DNA of 64,000 nucleotides from JAJDAH01 sp964487605 (GCA_964487605.1 CAZARU010000001.1:62001-126000), one strand, 5' to 3'. Positions 1 through 9,637 are shown, numbered from the stretch's first letter. Made by a program: numbers and translations. Notes: a model not told the origin generated them from the letters alone.

Positions 1-3000
1 TGCGCAGCGACCACGCGGTGTTGCTGCTCGACGCCGGGACCGACTTCCTGCGCGCTTCGGTCCGCGGCGTGGCTCATGGCGCGGCCGGAGTCGGGGGCCA
101 CATGGCGGCCTCCCACTCCATCGCGCCGGAGCTCATTCGAGGGGAGCTGCCGTCCCCGCGAGCGGACGTCTATGCGTTCGGGACGCTGCTCTACCAGACG
201 TTCACGGCGCGTCCGGTCTTCGCGCGGGAGGCCGAGATCGACGTCCTGGTCGCGCACCTGACCGCGGAGCCCGACCCCCTGAGCTTCGTGGCCCCTCGCG
301 GATGGATCTCCGACGAGCTCGACGAGCTCGCGCTGCACCTCCTGGACAAGGATCCCGCGCGGCGTCCCCGAAACGCGCGCGCGGTGCTGGAGATCATCGA
401 GCGCATCGCCAGCTCGTCGCGGCGCCCCGACGGCGCGTTCCCCGACTCCGAGTTCGACTCCCTGGTGGCGTCACTCCTCGAGGACCCGTCCGACGAGGTC
501 GCAGCGGCCGTTCTCGAAGCCGGGGTGGATCGGGGCGCAGACCCGAAGCGCGTCGCGGACGCCTTCCGGATCGCCGCAGAGCAGCTCCACGCCGGCGAGG
601 GTGGGGCGGGCGCGGCGGAGAAGAAGCTCCTGTCGCGCGCTGCAGCGCTGTACGAGAGCGCCGGCGAGCACGACGAGGCACGGCGCGCCTACGAGCGGCT
701 CCTCGGCGAAGATCCGACCGACGAACCTGCGCGCGCGGCGCTCGAGCGCGTCCATCGGCACCGCGGGGATCTCGCGGCCGTCGTGGAGCTGCTCCTGGAG
801 CGCGCGAAGAACGGCGAGAGCCACGGGGAGCGCGCCCGCGCCTTCGGGAAGATGGGTGAGGTGCTCGATCGCGACCTGGAGGATCGCGAACAGGCGCTCA
901 TCTCGTACACCCAGGCGGTGTGCGAGGATCCGGACGATCCGACGTACCCGGCGGCCGTGGAGCGCCTCGCAGGGCGAGATCCGAAGGCCTGGCGAGAGGT
1001 CTTCACGAGCTGCACCCAGGCCGCCCGCGGAAACCTGCCGCCGGAGCGGCGCTGCGCGCTGCTCGCGCTGCTCGGTCGCTGGTACACGGAGCAGAGCGGC
1101 CGGCACGACCTGGCCCTGCAGTGCTTCCAGGCCATCCTCACCACCGATCCGGCGAACGACGAGGCGCTTCGGGGGATCATCGAGATTTACCGCCGCGCCC
1201 AGCAGTGGAAGGAGCTCGTCGACGCGCTGGTGATGCGCGCCGACGGCGCGGTGCCCCCGGACGTGGCTCGGTCGCTGCGCGGCGAGGCGGCGGAGGTCGC
1301 GGAACACCGGCTCGACGATCCCGAGCGCGCGGCGATGCTCCACGAGCAGGTGCTGGCCGAGGACGCGCGTCACGAGGGAGCGAGCGAGGGTCTCGCCCGC
1401 ATCCGGCAGGCCGCGGGAGACTTTCGTGGCTACGCAGCCGTTCTGTCGCGTCGTGCCGCGGTCGTGGCGGGTGAGGCGCGCTGGGCGCTGCTCTGCCGCG
1501 TCGCGCAGGTGGAGGAGGACGTGCTCGAGGACCTCGCCGCCGCGACCCGGACGTACGAGACCGTGCATCGCGAGAACCCCGAGTACGTCGAGGCGCTGCG
1601 CGGACTCGAGCGCGCCCATCGCGCGGCCGGGCGATTCACGGAGCTGCTCGAGAACCTCCGCGCCCAGATGGCGACGGCCGTCACGCCGAAGCAGAAGATC
1701 TCGCTGCTCGAACGGATCGCTACGCTCCACGCCGACGAGTTCCGGGATGCCGCCGGAGCCGCAGCCGCCTGCGAGAGCATCCTGGAGCACGACGCGACGC
1801 ACCAGGGCGCGCTGGACGCGCTGGCTCGTCACTACCGAACTCTCGAGCGGTGGAGTGACCTCGCCGCCTTGTACGAGCGGCACGCGAAGGTCCGCAGCGG
1901 CGAGCACCGCGTCGAGATGCTGCTCGCCGCGGGCGAGGTGCTCGATCGTCGCCTCGGGCAGACCGATCGCGCTCTGGACGCCTACGAGCGGGTGCGCGCC
2001 GTGGACGCCGACAACGCCCGCGCCCTCGAGCGGGTGGCCGAGCTGAAGGCGCGCACCGGCGGGGAGCAGAGCGCGCTCGGGGCCATCGAGGCCCTGGCAG
2101 AGAAGGCCGCGGCACCGGAAGCGAAGGTGGAGCACTACCTGCGGGCGGCTCGCCTGCTCGAGGAGCGAGGCGACCTGGGGGGCGCCATCACCCGTTACCG
2201 CAGGGCCCTCGAGGCGGTGCCCAGGCACCCGAAGGCCCTCGCGGGTCTGCGCGCGGCCTACGTCTCCAGGGGAGACACGGAGGCCGCCCTGGACGTGCTC
2301 GAGCGCGAGCTCGGCGCAGCGGACGGCGACATCGCCCGGGGCCGCGCGTGCGCCGAGATGGCGCAGCTCTACCGGGAGCAGCTGCACGACGCGGGAAGAG
2401 CCGTGGCCGCCGCGACACGTGCCCTGGAGTACGACGCCGCGCAGGTCGATGCCCTGCGGATCCTCGCGGAGGTCGAGCAGGAGGGTGAGAACTGGGCGAA
2501 GGCCGCGGAGCTGTACGGACGGGTCGTCAAGGAGCTCGACCGCATCGAGCCGCCGCGGCGGCCGGCGATCCTCGACGGCTACGTGGACACGCTGGCGAGG
2601 AGCGGCGAGGCCGATCGCGCGCTCGCCGTGGCGAGGGAGCTGCTGGAAGCGGCCCCCGACGATCGCGCCGCGCTGAGACGAGCGAGCGAGCTGGAGCTTC
2701 AGCACGGCGATCCGGCCCGCGCGCGAAAGCTCGCCTCAGAGATCGTCGAACGCTTCGGCGACGAGCTCGATCCGATGCAGCTATCGCGAGCGCTGTACCG
2801 GCTCGGTGAGGCACGGCGGCGGTCGGGGAGCGCGGTGAGCGCGATCAAGCCGCTGGAGGAAGCCGCCGAGCTGGACCCCGCCGGCACGCAGCCCCTCCGC
2901 GCGCTCGCCCTGGCGTACGAGGCGGAGAAGGCGTGGCCCAAGGTCACGAGCACGCTCGAGCGGGTGCTCGCGCGAGCGGCGGGCGAGGAGCGCGTCGACG

Positions 3001-4676
3001 TCCTGGTGCGGCTGGGTGACGTGAAGGCCGGTCCCCTCGCGGACCTGCCGGGCGCGGCGAAGTGCTACCTCGCGGCCCACGCCGAGCGCCCCGAGGATCG
3101 GAAGATCCTGCTCAAGCTGATGCGCCTCTACAGCGAGGGAAAGCAGTGGCAGGCGCTGCTCGACGTCATCCTCGAGATCGCGGGCGCCGTGTCCGACGCG
3201 CAGGCGAAGGCGCGGTACCTCCACACCGCGGCCCGCGTGGCCCTGGTGGAAATGGGGGATCGCCAGCGCGCCGCGGAGCTGTTCGATCGCACCCTCGAGC
3301 TCGATCCCACGTCGAGGGCCGCGGCGCGGGACGCCGTCGAGCTTCGCCGTGCGATGGAGGACCACGAAGGCGTCGAGCGACTCCTCGAGCAGCAGATCCG
3401 GGTGGCGGTCGATGCGAGGGTGCCGGAGCAGGCCCTGGAGTTCCTCCGCGAGCTCGCGGACCATCACCTCTCGCACCTCCGCGTCGGCAAGGCCATCGAC
3501 GCCTACCGCGTCGCCCGCGAGCTGGATCCCGGCAACGCGGAGTACGACCGCTTGCTCGGTGAGCTCTACGCGAGCGATCCGGGCCGCTACCTCGACGAGG
3601 CGGTAAGCGAGCACGAGCGGACCCTCGCGTCGGATCCGTTCCAGCCGGCACCGTACAAGCTCCTGCGCGATCTGTACGAGGAGACCGGGCGAAGCGACGG
3701 ACTCTGGTGCATCTGCCAGATCATGGTCGCGCTCAATCGGGCCCATCCCACCGACGAGGCGTTCTTCCGCCGCCACCGACTCCCTCGCGGCGTGGAGACC
3801 GATGCCTCGCTGGCGAGCGACGACTGGGCCGAGCTGCTGATGCACCCGGACGCGGACCCGCACGTCTCCGAGCTGTTCCGGCTGATCCAGCCCTCTCTGC
3901 TCGCGTCACGGGCCAAGCGTCACGATCAGCTCGGCCTGACCGACCGGCAGCGCGTCGATCCGGATCAGCACCCCCATGGCGTCGTCGGCGCCCTCGCGAG
4001 CGCTGCGAGCGTGCTCGGCGTGGAGCTGCCCGCCCTGTACCTCGACCCGAACCACCGGGGCGGGCTCAAGCTCCCCGCCGCCTCGCCGCCCTGCATCGTG
4101 TTCGGTCACGCGGCTCTCGAGCCCGGCCAGCCGCCGAAGGCCGCGGCGTACGTGGCGGCGGCGCACCTGGCCTACTCGCGACCCGGGTTGGTTCCTCGGT
4201 TCCTCATCGCTAACCCGACGGCCCTCAAGGCGTGGTTGCTCGCGTCGTTCAAGCTCATCGCGCCGCGACTTCCCATCGCTCCGACGCTGGAGGGTCCGGT
4301 GACCGAGGCGCTCGGCGCGCTCGAGAAGGCGATGGTCGGCCCCGCTCGGGACCGACTGGCCCAGCCCGTTTCGCGCCTCCTCGAGGAGGGTGCGCGCCTC
4401 GATCTGCATCGCTGGATCCGAGGCGTCGATCTGACGTCGGATCGCGCAGGGTTGCTCGTTTCGGACGATCTCGAGACGACCGTCCAGATCATCAAGCAGG
4501 CCCGCGACACCGCCACTGCGGTCCCCGTCGCCGAGCGGCTCCGCCAGCTCGTCCAGTTCGCCGCCAGTCGCAGCTACCTCGAGCTCCGCTCGCGACTGCG
4601 GATCGGCATCGAGCACCGCGCGCGGCGCACGGAGCCGCCGCCGAAGCCGAAGCGCGCTCGCGCGACGTCGCCCTGA
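1..4676 (+). CDS. Ser/Thr protein kinase with TPR repeats, 5'-truncated
   Basis: The frame is open to the left edge, so the start and the kinase N-lobe lie outside the window. What remains begins in the C-lobe: the APELIRGE activation-segment end and the following DVYAFGTLLYQ are kinase subdomains VIII and IX, and a KDPARRPRNA region closes the domain near residue 120. About 1100 residues of degenerate alpha-helical TPR-like repeats follow (recurrent DP...A and YE pattern). A C-terminal region of roughly 280 residues has no domain I can name. The expected role is a cytoplasmic signalling kinase with a large protein-interaction scaffold, common in myxobacteria. Catalytic residues cannot be checked because they are upstream. 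The gene ends convergently 41 bp from its neighbour. Confidence 0.88.
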   Translation, partial: RSDHAVLLLDAGTDFLRASVRGVAHGAAGVGGHMAASHSIAPELIRGELPSPRADVYAFGTLLYQTFTARPVFAREAEIDVLVAHLTAEPDPLSFVAPRGWISDELDELALHLLDKDPARRPRNARAVLEIIERIASSSRRPDGAFPDSEFDSLVASLLEDPSDEVAAAVLEAGVDRGADPKRVADAFRIAAEQLHAGEGGAGAAEKKLLSRAAALYESAGEHDEARRAYERLLGEDPTDEPARAALERVHRHRGDLAAVVELLLERAKNGESHGERARAFGKMGEVLDRDLEDREQALISYTQAVCEDPDDPTYPAAVERLAGRDPKAWREVFTSCTQAARGNLPPERRCALLALLGRWYTEQSGRHDLALQCFQAILTTDPANDEALRGIIEIYRRAQQWKELVDALVMRADGAVPPDVARSLRGEAAEVAEHRLDDPERAAMLHEQVLAEDARHEGASEGLARIRQAAGDFRGYAAVLSRRAAVVAGEARWALLCRVAQVEEDVLEDLAAATRTYETVHRENPEYVEALRGLERAHRAAGRFTELLENLRAQMATAVTPKQKISLLERIATLHADEFRDAAGAAAACESILEHDATHQGALDALARHYRTLERWSDLAALYERHAKVRSGEHRVEMLLAAGEVLDRRLGQTDRALDAYERVRAVDADNARALERVAELKARTGGEQSALGAIEALAEKAAAPEAKVEHYLRAARLLEERGDLGGAITRYRRALEAVPRHPKALAGLRAAYVSRGDTEAALDVLERELGAADGDIARGRACAEMAQLYREQLHDAGRAVAAATRALEYDAAQVDALRILAEVEQEGENWAKAAELYGRVVKELDRIEPPRRPAILDGYVDTLARSGEADRALAVARELLEAAPDDRAALRRASELELQHGDPARARKLASEIVERFGDELDPMQLSRALYRLGEARRRSGSAVSAIKPLEEAAELDPAGTQPLRALALAYEAEKAWPKVTSTLERVLARAAGEERVDVLVRLGDVKAGPLADLPGAAKCYLAAHAERPEDRKILLKLMRLYSEGKQWQALLDVILEIAGAVSDAQAKARYLHTAARVALVEMGDRQRAAELFDRTLELDPTSRAAARDAVELRRAMEDHEGVERLLEQQIRVAVDARVPEQALEFLRELADHHLSHLRVGKAIDAYRVARELDPGNAEYDRLLGELYASDPGRYLDEAVSEHERTLASDPFQPAPYKLLRDLYEETGRSDGLWCICQIMVALNRAHPTDEAFFRRHRLPRGVETDASLASDDWAELLMHPDADPHVSELFRLIQPSLLASRAKRHDQLGLTDRQRVDPDQHPHGVVGALASAASVLGVELPALYLDPNHRGGLKLPAASPPCIVFGHAALEPGQPPKAAAYVAAAHLAYSRPGLVPRFLIANPTALKAWLLASFKLIAPRLPIAPTLEGPVTEALGALEKAMVGPARDRLAQPVSRLLEEGARLDLHRWIRGVDLTSDRAGLLVSDDLETTVQIIKQARDTATAVPVAERLRQLVQFAASRSYLELRSRLRIGIEHRARRTEPPPKPKRARATSP

Positions 4677-4717
4677 GCGCGGCGTCGCGCGCTCGCGAGC
4701 GGCCGCGGACACGGCGG

Positions 4718-5818
4718 CTAGCAGCCGTCGTAGACGTACGCGCCGGAGCTGGGCGTGGTGAGCTGCAGGTCGCGCAGGACGATCGAGAGCTGGGGAAAGG
4801 CGGAGCACCCCGCGTCGAAGTCGGAGCGACGGTACTCGATGACGAAGACGTGATCGCCGTACGCGCCCGTGTACACGTCGCACTCGGACCAGCGATTGCA
4901 CTCCTCGGTGACGACGAAGTCCGTCGCCATCTCGTCGCGGCGCCCCACGATTTCCGCCGAGTTCTTCTGGGCCGCGGCGAGGCCCACCGCGTGCGCGGCG
5001 TCGGCGAAGAGCCGCATCGCGAGGACGTTGTCATTCTCGGTGAGCCGGCCGCCGCTGCGCGAGAAGGTGTCCAGGTTGTCGATCTCCACCGCGTCGAAGC
5101 CGTCGTCGGCACAGCCACGAATCCACTCGCCGACGATGGCCGCGACGGCCGTGCGCTTCTCCGGCGTACCGACGTCGATCATCATCTCGTTCCAGTCGGG
5201 ATCGATCACGGGATCCCCGGCTCCGTCGCGCAGGATCAGGTCCGGGTGGCTCCCCAGCCAGAAGCTCTCCTCGTGGGGCTGGATCTGGAAACCGTTGACG
5301 TAGCAGATGTTGTAGAGCCCAGGCGCGATGGGCGCCTCGCGATCGCGCGACAGGACGGTCACGCCCGCGGGGGGCGCGTACGCTCCGCCGAGCTGGTAGT
5401 CCAGGCCACCGTTGGGTGGGGGCAAGGTGAACGTGCCTCCGCCGGTGCCGCCGACGCCGGCGGCGCCTGCGGTACCGCCCGTGGCACCGCTCCCTGCCGC
5501 GCCTGCGGTGCCTGCGGCGCCAGATGCGCCGCCGTCACCGGATGCTCCAGCAGTTCCCGCGGCTCCTCCGGCTCCCGCCGTTCCTCCGCTGGCCGCCACG
5601 CCTCCTGCACCGCCCGCGGCAACGCCCGCGCTGCCGCCCGTGGCCGACGAGCCGCTCGCCCCGGCGCTCCCGGCCGTCCCGCCCGCGCCGGCAGCGCCAC
5701 CGCTCGCGCCGACTCCCGCCGCGCCGCCCGTCCCTCGCGGGCTCGCCGACTCCGAAGAGCACGCCGTCAGTCCCGCCGTCACCATCACGCCCAGGACCGC
5801 GAACCGCGTGGCCACCAT
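4718..5818 (-). CDS. GH114-like (endo-alpha-1,4-polygalactosaminidase family) lipoprotein
   Basis: The 366-residue product starts with a lipoprotein-type signal (hydrophobic run ending GLTAC, Cys20). Residues 29-128 are an almost pure Gly/Ala/Ser/Thr tether. The C-terminal 230 residues look like the GH114/TM1410 TIM-barrel family, with a stretch that reads GLYNICYVNGFQIQ, a D-P-D-W-N-E-M-M-I-D-V core, and FDAVEIDNLD, which carries the acidic residues typical of this fold. The usual family role is hydrolysis of galactosamine-containing polysaccharide at the cell surface. The substrate here is not shown by the sequence. It is the last of four consecutive minus-strand lipoprotein genes. Confidence 0.8.
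   Translation of the reverse strand: MVATRFAVLGVMVTAGLTACSSESASPRGTGGAAGVGASGGAAGAGGTAGSAGASGSSATGGSAGVAAGGAGGVAASGGTAGAGGAAGTAGASGDGGASGAAGTAGAAGSGATGGTAGAAGVGGTGGGTFTLPPPNGGLDYQLGGAYAPPAGVTVLSRDREAPIAPGLYNICYVNGFQIQPHEESFWLGSHPDLILRDGAGDPVIDPDWNEMMIDVGTPEKRTAVAAIVGEWIRGCADDGFDAVEIDNLDTFSRSGGRLTENDNVLAMRLFADAAHAVGLAAAQKNSAEIVGRRDEMATDFVVTEECNRWSECDVYTGAYGDHVFVIEYRRSDFDAGCSAFPQLSIVLRDLQLTTPSSGAYVYDGC
5435..5734 (-). repeat. Gly/Ala-rich low-complexity tether
   Basis: About 100 codons encode almost only Gly, Ala, Ser and Thr in a GGxAGxxG rhythm, between the lipobox cysteine and the GH114-like domain. The DNA is correspondingly repetitive (GCC/CCG/GCG-rich). It reads as an extended flexible spacer that holds the enzyme away from the membrane. 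The antisense strand gives a long spurious Pro/Ala-rich reading frame, which is an artefact of this composition. Confidence 0.8.
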
Positions 5819-5872
5819 GCTGCAAAAGCTACCACGCTCCGGAGTCGCGTCGCAGCCCCGTTGCGGCTTGGC

Positions 5873-6784
5873 TCAGCTCGTCGCCGGGCAGCCCGCGGGC
5901 GTCGGGGCGTAGAACTTCGTCGACTTGTTGATGGCGCAGTTGCTCTCGCCGAGCGGCGCGCCGCCGGGCTGGCTCGAGCAGTACAGCGTTCCCGAGACGT
6001 GCCCGGCGCCGCACCTGTCGCCCTCCTGGAAGTAGACGAGAGCGCCGCCGGAGTTGGCGATGCAGCCGCGCGGGTCGCCGCCCGACATCGTGATCATGCA
6101 GCCAACGGGGTGAGGCGCCTGGGGAGGACACGACGCCGTCACGCAGTCGCCGTCGATGTCCACGGGTACGGCGAGGTCGCAGCCCTCGTCGATCTGGCCG
6201 TCGCAGTCGTCGTCCACGCCGTTCTCGCAGATCTCGGCGGGCGGTGGCGTGGGACCGCAGCCCCAGCCGTCGCAGTCGCCCCATCCGGGGAACTCCGCGG
6301 TTCCCGTGCACGTCTGCATTCCGAGATGGCACTCCGCCTTGGTCGCCTCCGACGGCTGACCGCCGAAGCAGGGCTGGGTCTGACCGATGGAGCAGCTGCA
6401 GCCCTCGTCGATGAACCCGTTGAGATCGTCGTCGAGTCCGTTGCCGCAGACCTCGGGAACCGGAGTGTCGATCGCGCCGGGACAACCCGGGGCGGCCGCG
6501 GCGCCGCCGTCGTTGCCGGTCGTCGCGGCGCTGCCGCCGCTGCCGCCGCTGCTCGCCCCACCCGCGGCGTCGGAGTTGATGAGCACGTTGCCGGAGCCGC
6601 CGGAGCCGCCACCCGTTCCGCTGGTTCCACCCGCTCCCGCGCCCGCCGTCCCGCTCGCGCCTGCCGTGCCCGCGAACCCGCCGGCGCCCGCCACCGTGCC
6701 GCCGTCGCCGCTCGCGCCGCATCCGAGCGCCAGCACGAGCGCCACCACGCTAGCTGCGGCACACCGCGAAGTCCGACGCGTCAC
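5873..6784 (-). CDS. MopE-like lipoprotein with putative metal-binding motifs
   Basis: The product is 303 residues from a GTG start. A signal region ends at LALGC (Cys22), then comes a Gly/Ala/Ser tether to about residue 100. Two copies of the motif C-x-N-G-[LV]-D-D-D-x-[ND]-G-x-I-D-E-G-C follow (residues 113-129 and 186-202). This motif defines the MopE/PF11617 putative metal-binding family and is very common in secreted myxobacterial proteins. The last 100 residues are Cys-containing with no recognised domain. It is probably surface-exposed and Ca- or Cu-binding, but only the motif supports that. It shares orientation and the tether design with its neighbours. Confidence 0.78.
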   Translation of the reverse strand: MTRRTSRCAAASVVALVLALGCGASGDGGTVAGAGGFAGTAGASGTAGAGAGGTSGTGGGSGGSGNVLINSDAAGGASSGGSGGSAATTGNDGGAAAAPGCPGAIDTPVPEVCGNGLDDDLNGFIDEGCSCSIGQTQPCFGGQPSEATKAECHLGMQTCTGTAEFPGWGDCDGWGCGPTPPPAEICENGVDDDCDGQIDEGCDLAVPVDIDGDCVTASCPPQAPHPVGCMITMSGGDPRGCIANSGGALVYFQEGDRCGAGHVSGTLYCSSQPGGAPLGESNCAINKSTKFYAPTPAGCPATS

Positions 6785-6848
6785 GCGCGGGACTGTACTC
6801 GATCGGAGGCCGGACCGCGGGCTGGCGCCGCTCGCGCCGGTCCGACGA

Positions 6849-8255
6849 CTACGGGACCGTCGTCGGTCGCTGGAGGGCGACCCACGTGCCGTCGGCGTTG
6901 CAGGTGGCCACCACCCAGTCGTACTCGGGGATGTAGGCCGCGAAGCCCGGACTGTTGCAGTTCGAGAGGGTCCGGGACTCGGTGCGCGCGGCGGAGCCGG
7001 GGGTCTTCACGGTGAAGTGCAGCGAGTCGTCGTTGAACCCCGTCGTGACGCCGATGGCCGAGCCGGCGAGCGTGAAGGCGTAGACGCCCACCGGACCGTC
7101 TCCCACGCTGACCGTGTCCACGACGGTGGGTGCACCGGCATTCACGTCGGGCCAGTCGATGACCGCGAGTTGATCGCTGTCGAAGCTGGTCGCGAAGCAC
7201 GTCCATCCCGCGCCCACCGGCGTGCACCGCACGCGGCGCGGAGAGTTCCCGAGGTCGGCCACCTTCGTCGGCGCGCCGCCCCACGCGAACCAGTGCAGCG
7301 CACCCGGCGTTCCGTCGGTCACCGAGAGCACGCGCGAGCTGCCGGTGGGCGCGAACGAGCTCACGACGGCGCCGAGCGCCATCTGATCGACCAGGCCGAA
7401 CGATGCCATTCCGCCGTCGGGCGTCTCGGGCCCGTAGCGCTCGACGACACCTCCGGTGAAGTTCGACAGGAGCGCGCCGGGCACGTTGCCGGCGGCCGCG
7501 TCCCGGATGGGGCTCGAGTCCGTCACGTTCGCACCGCCCGGGTGCAAGGACTGGCCGAACGCGAAGGGCTTGCCCGTGGAGGTGTCGATGTTGATCAGAT
7601 ACCCACCGCTGGGAGCCGCCGCGAAGATCGAGACCGGGTTGTAGTGGACCAGCGTGCCCGACGACGCCGGAAGCGCCGGGCCGAGTCCGGGGACCGGCCA
7701 CTGCTCGACGACCATCCCCGTGACCACGTCGACGATCTCGATGCCGTCGCCAGTGGCCACGATGAGCATCACCCCGGAGCGCTGCGGGAAGTCTCCGCGA
7801 GGCACCGGCTGGACCTCCTCGGGCCCCATGCCGAGCGGCAGCGGAACGGTCGGAAGCGGCGGAACGCCCGACCCCGCTGCCCCGGCGCTCCCTGCTGCGC
7901 CCGCCATTCCGGCGCTTCCTGCCGCGCCCGCCATTCCGGCGGCGCCGGCCGACGTCCCGGCGCTCCCGCTGACCCCCGCGGCGCCTCCCGTCGTGGTTCC
8001 GCCGGTGCCGCCCGCCGAGGTGCCACCGGTGGCGCTCGAACCGCCCGCGCCGGATGAACCCGCCGTTCCGCCGGTGCCCGCCGTTCCGCCGGTGCCGCCC
8101 GTGCCGCCGACACCCGCGCCGGAGGTCCCTCCGGCGTTCGCGTTGGTCTTCTTGCTCTCGTCCTGAGAACAAGCCGGCGTCATCGCAAGCACTACGAGCG
8201 CAGCGCCCGCACACGCCGTCGCCCTCTCGTTCCGCAGCTTCGAAAAATAGCCCAT
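6849..8255 (-). CDS. Tethered lipoprotein with propeller-like C-terminal domain
   Basis: The 468-residue product has an N-terminal hydrophobic signal (residues 12-29). The Cys29 lipobox (TPAC) is not canonical, so lipidation is uncertain. A Gly/Thr/Ala/Ser tether covers residues 41-130. The remaining 340 residues are rich in short beta-strand patterns such as DGIEIVDVVTG and QLAVIDWPDV, with a VSVGDGPVGV segment reminiscent of YVTN/NHL-type beta-propellers. No catalytic motif is visible. The start is well supported by an AGGAGG ribosome-binding site 7 nt upstream of the ATG. Function unknown; probably a cell-surface protein. Confidence 0.72.
   Translation of the reverse strand: MGYFSKLRNERATACAGAALVVLAMTPACSQDESKKTNANAGGTSGAGVGGTGGTGGTAGTGGTAGSSGAGGSSATGGTSAGGTGGTTTGGAAGVSGSAGTSAGAAGMAGAAGSAGMAGAAGSAGAAGSGVPPLPTVPLPLGMGPEEVQPVPRGDFPQRSGVMLIVATGDGIEIVDVVTGMVVEQWPVPGLGPALPASSGTLVHYNPVSIFAAAPSGGYLINIDTSTGKPFAFGQSLHPGGANVTDSSPIRDAAAGNVPGALLSNFTGGVVERYGPETPDGGMASFGLVDQMALGAVVSSFAPTGSSRVLSVTDGTPGALHWFAWGGAPTKVADLGNSPRRVRCTPVGAGWTCFATSFDSDQLAVIDWPDVNAGAPTVVDTVSVGDGPVGVYAFTLAGSAIGVTTGFNDDSLHFTVKTPGSAARTESRTLSNCNSPGFAAYIPEYDWVVATCNADGTWVALQRPTTVP
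7866..8135 (-). repeat. Gly/Thr/Ala tether with a 27-bp direct repeat
   Basis: This covers codons 41-130 of the propeller-like lipoprotein. The first half is GTGG-type and the second half AG-type. Inside it, 7891-7914 and 7918-7941 are 23/24 identical and spaced 27 bp apart, encoding the nine-residue unit AGMAGAAGS twice. That is a recent-looking duplication in an otherwise diverged repeat, so tether length may vary between strains. Confidence 0.75.
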
Positions 8256-8262
8256 GGTAGCG

Positions 8263-8268
8263 CCTCCT
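8263..8268 (-). promoter_or_regulatory. Strong ribosome-binding site
   Basis: The + strand reads CCTCCT, giving AGGAGG on the minus strand, 7 nt before the ATG at 8255. It is the clearest Shine-Dalgarno sequence among the lipoprotein genes of this region and fixes the start of the propeller-like lipoprotein. Confidence 0.7.
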
Positions 8269-8369
8269 GGTCGGTCACCGACACGCGCTCACACGGACCA
8301 CGCCCCGCTGATTGAAAGTCCCGTCAGGGTGTCACAATCGAGCGGGCAGGGGAACCCCTCGCGCCTTCG

Positions 8370-9485
8370 TCATCGCCGCTCCACCTGAATGCGCCCTGCA
8401 TCCACGTCCGGCTGAATCGCGGAACCGGAGAAGAAGCGCTCGAGATCGTCGAGCTGCGTGAAGTGATCGAGGAGCCAGGCGATCTGCGTGCGCCGCGTGA
8501 TGGGGCCTTCCACCGCACCCGAGGGCCAGTTCAGATGGTCTCCGCCAGGGAAGTGGACGTACATGGCGGGTGACTTCGCACCTTCCCAGAACCGCCGTGC
8601 GTGATGCTCCTGCGGATTGAACCCGCCGACGGGCGCCGCGAAGATCAAGACGGCGGCGGCGATGGTGTCCATCATCCCGACGTCACCGGCGAACGAGTTC
8701 GGTGCGACCGAGAAGCGGTGGCAGCCGGCGGGGTCCACGAAGCAGGGCGCACCGCCCGAGTCCACCGGATCCCACCCGATGACGACGCGGATGCGGGGGT
8801 CGAGGGCGGCTGCGAAGAACGCGATCTTGCCGCCGAGCGAGTGGCCCGCAGCGGCGATCCTCGCGGGATCGACCGCGCCGGTGACCGGACTCGGCCCCTG
8901 GACCACGAGGTCGATCGCCGCGCTCACTTCCCGCGCTGCGAGGTCATGCTCGGGTGCGAGCACGTTGTCGTCGCTGAAGTCGAACGCGACCACGACGAAG
9001 CCCCACGTGGCGAAGTGCCGCGAGAAGCTCGCGTACACCCCGTGCGTGGCCGAGAAGCCGTGGAGCACCGTGACGAGCGGGAAGGGTCCGTCCGACGAGA
9101 CGCTGGCGCCGCCGTCGCCCGAGGGCGCGTAGACGGTTCCCGGCCGAGCTCCCGCGGGGCTGGGGACCGCCAGCGGCTGCTCCAGCACGGCGTACGGTCC
9201 GTTGCCGGTGGGATCTCCGACGAACGGGGAGGTCGTGATGGGCCCCCCGTCCGCCGCCGCCTGCCCCGCGGTCCCCGCAGCGCCCGCGATCGCGGCAGTC
9301 CCGCCGACGCCCGGCGTCCCGCCGGTGCCCGGTGTCCCGCCGGTGCCCGTCGAAGCGCCGCCCATACCGGCGTCGCCCGGCGGCTCCCCAACCTGCACGT
9401 CGCTGCCGCCGCAGCCGATGAGCACCGCCGCGACGGTCAGCACGCAGGACAGGGCACGTGCCATCATCGACACCAGATAGCTCAC
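8370..9485 (-). CDS. Alpha/beta hydrolase lipoprotein (chlorophyllase/dienelactone-hydrolase-like)
   Basis: The 371-residue product has a lipobox at LIGC (Cys25) and a short Gly/Ala/Thr tether (residues 38-80). An alpha/beta hydrolase domain begins near residue 95. PLVTVLHGFSA is the oxyanion-hole strand, GHSLGG carries nucleophile Ser216, and FPGGDHLNW supplies a likely catalytic His317. The overall pattern is closest to the chlorophyllase/PET-hydrolase-like esterases. It probably acts on esters outside the inner membrane; the substrate is unknown. The GTG start at 9485 gives a 24-residue signal. The ATGs at 9467 and 9464 are equally plausible. Confidence 0.8.
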   Translation of the reverse strand: MSYLVSMMARALSCVLTVAAVLIGCGGSDVQVGEPPGDAGMGGASTGTGGTPGTGGTPGVGGTAAIAGAAGTAGQAAADGGPITTSPFVGDPTGNGPYAVLEQPLAVPSPAGARPGTVYAPSGDGGASVSSDGPFPLVTVLHGFSATHGVYASFSRHFATWGFVVVAFDFSDDNVLAPEHDLAAREVSAAIDLVVQGPSPVTGAVDPARIAAAGHSLGGKIAFFAAALDPRIRVVIGWDPVDSGGAPCFVDPAGCHRFSVAPNSFAGDVGMMDTIAAAVLIFAAPVGGFNPQEHHARRFWEGAKSPAMYVHFPGGDHLNWPSGAVEGPITRRTQIAWLLDHFTQLDDLERFFSGSAIQPDVDAGRIQVERR

Positions 9486-9637
9486 GCGCGGCTGCTCGGG
9501 TAGCGTGAAGGAATCGGTACGGTTTCGTCGAGGACGTCACTCGACGTCGGCCTCACCAGGGCCACGCCGCGGATCGGCTCGCGCTCACGAACCACGCGCG
9601 CATCTGGTACGTCGAGCCCGGGAACACCTCGTCGCCG

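Noticed and set aside
471..2705. Long minus-strand reading frame antisense to the kinase-TPR gene
   Set aside because: In GC-rich DNA, the antisense of a coding frame often stays open. Its composition is unlike a protein, and the plus-strand TPR pattern is clear.
4690..4701. CGCTCGCGAGCG palindrome between convergent genes as terminator
   Set aside because: A perfect 12-bp palindrome, but with no loop and no T-tract. In this GC-rich DNA it is not enough to call a terminator.
5412..5912. Pro/Ala-rich plus-strand frame opposite the Gly/Ala tether
   Set aside because: It is the direct complement of GGC/GCC-rich tether codons; no signal or domain.
9527..9545. Inverted repeat GTCGAG-N7-CTCGAC upstream of the alpha/beta hydrolase
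   Set aside because: Only six bases per arm, with no adjacent regulator. Noted but not supported as an operator.
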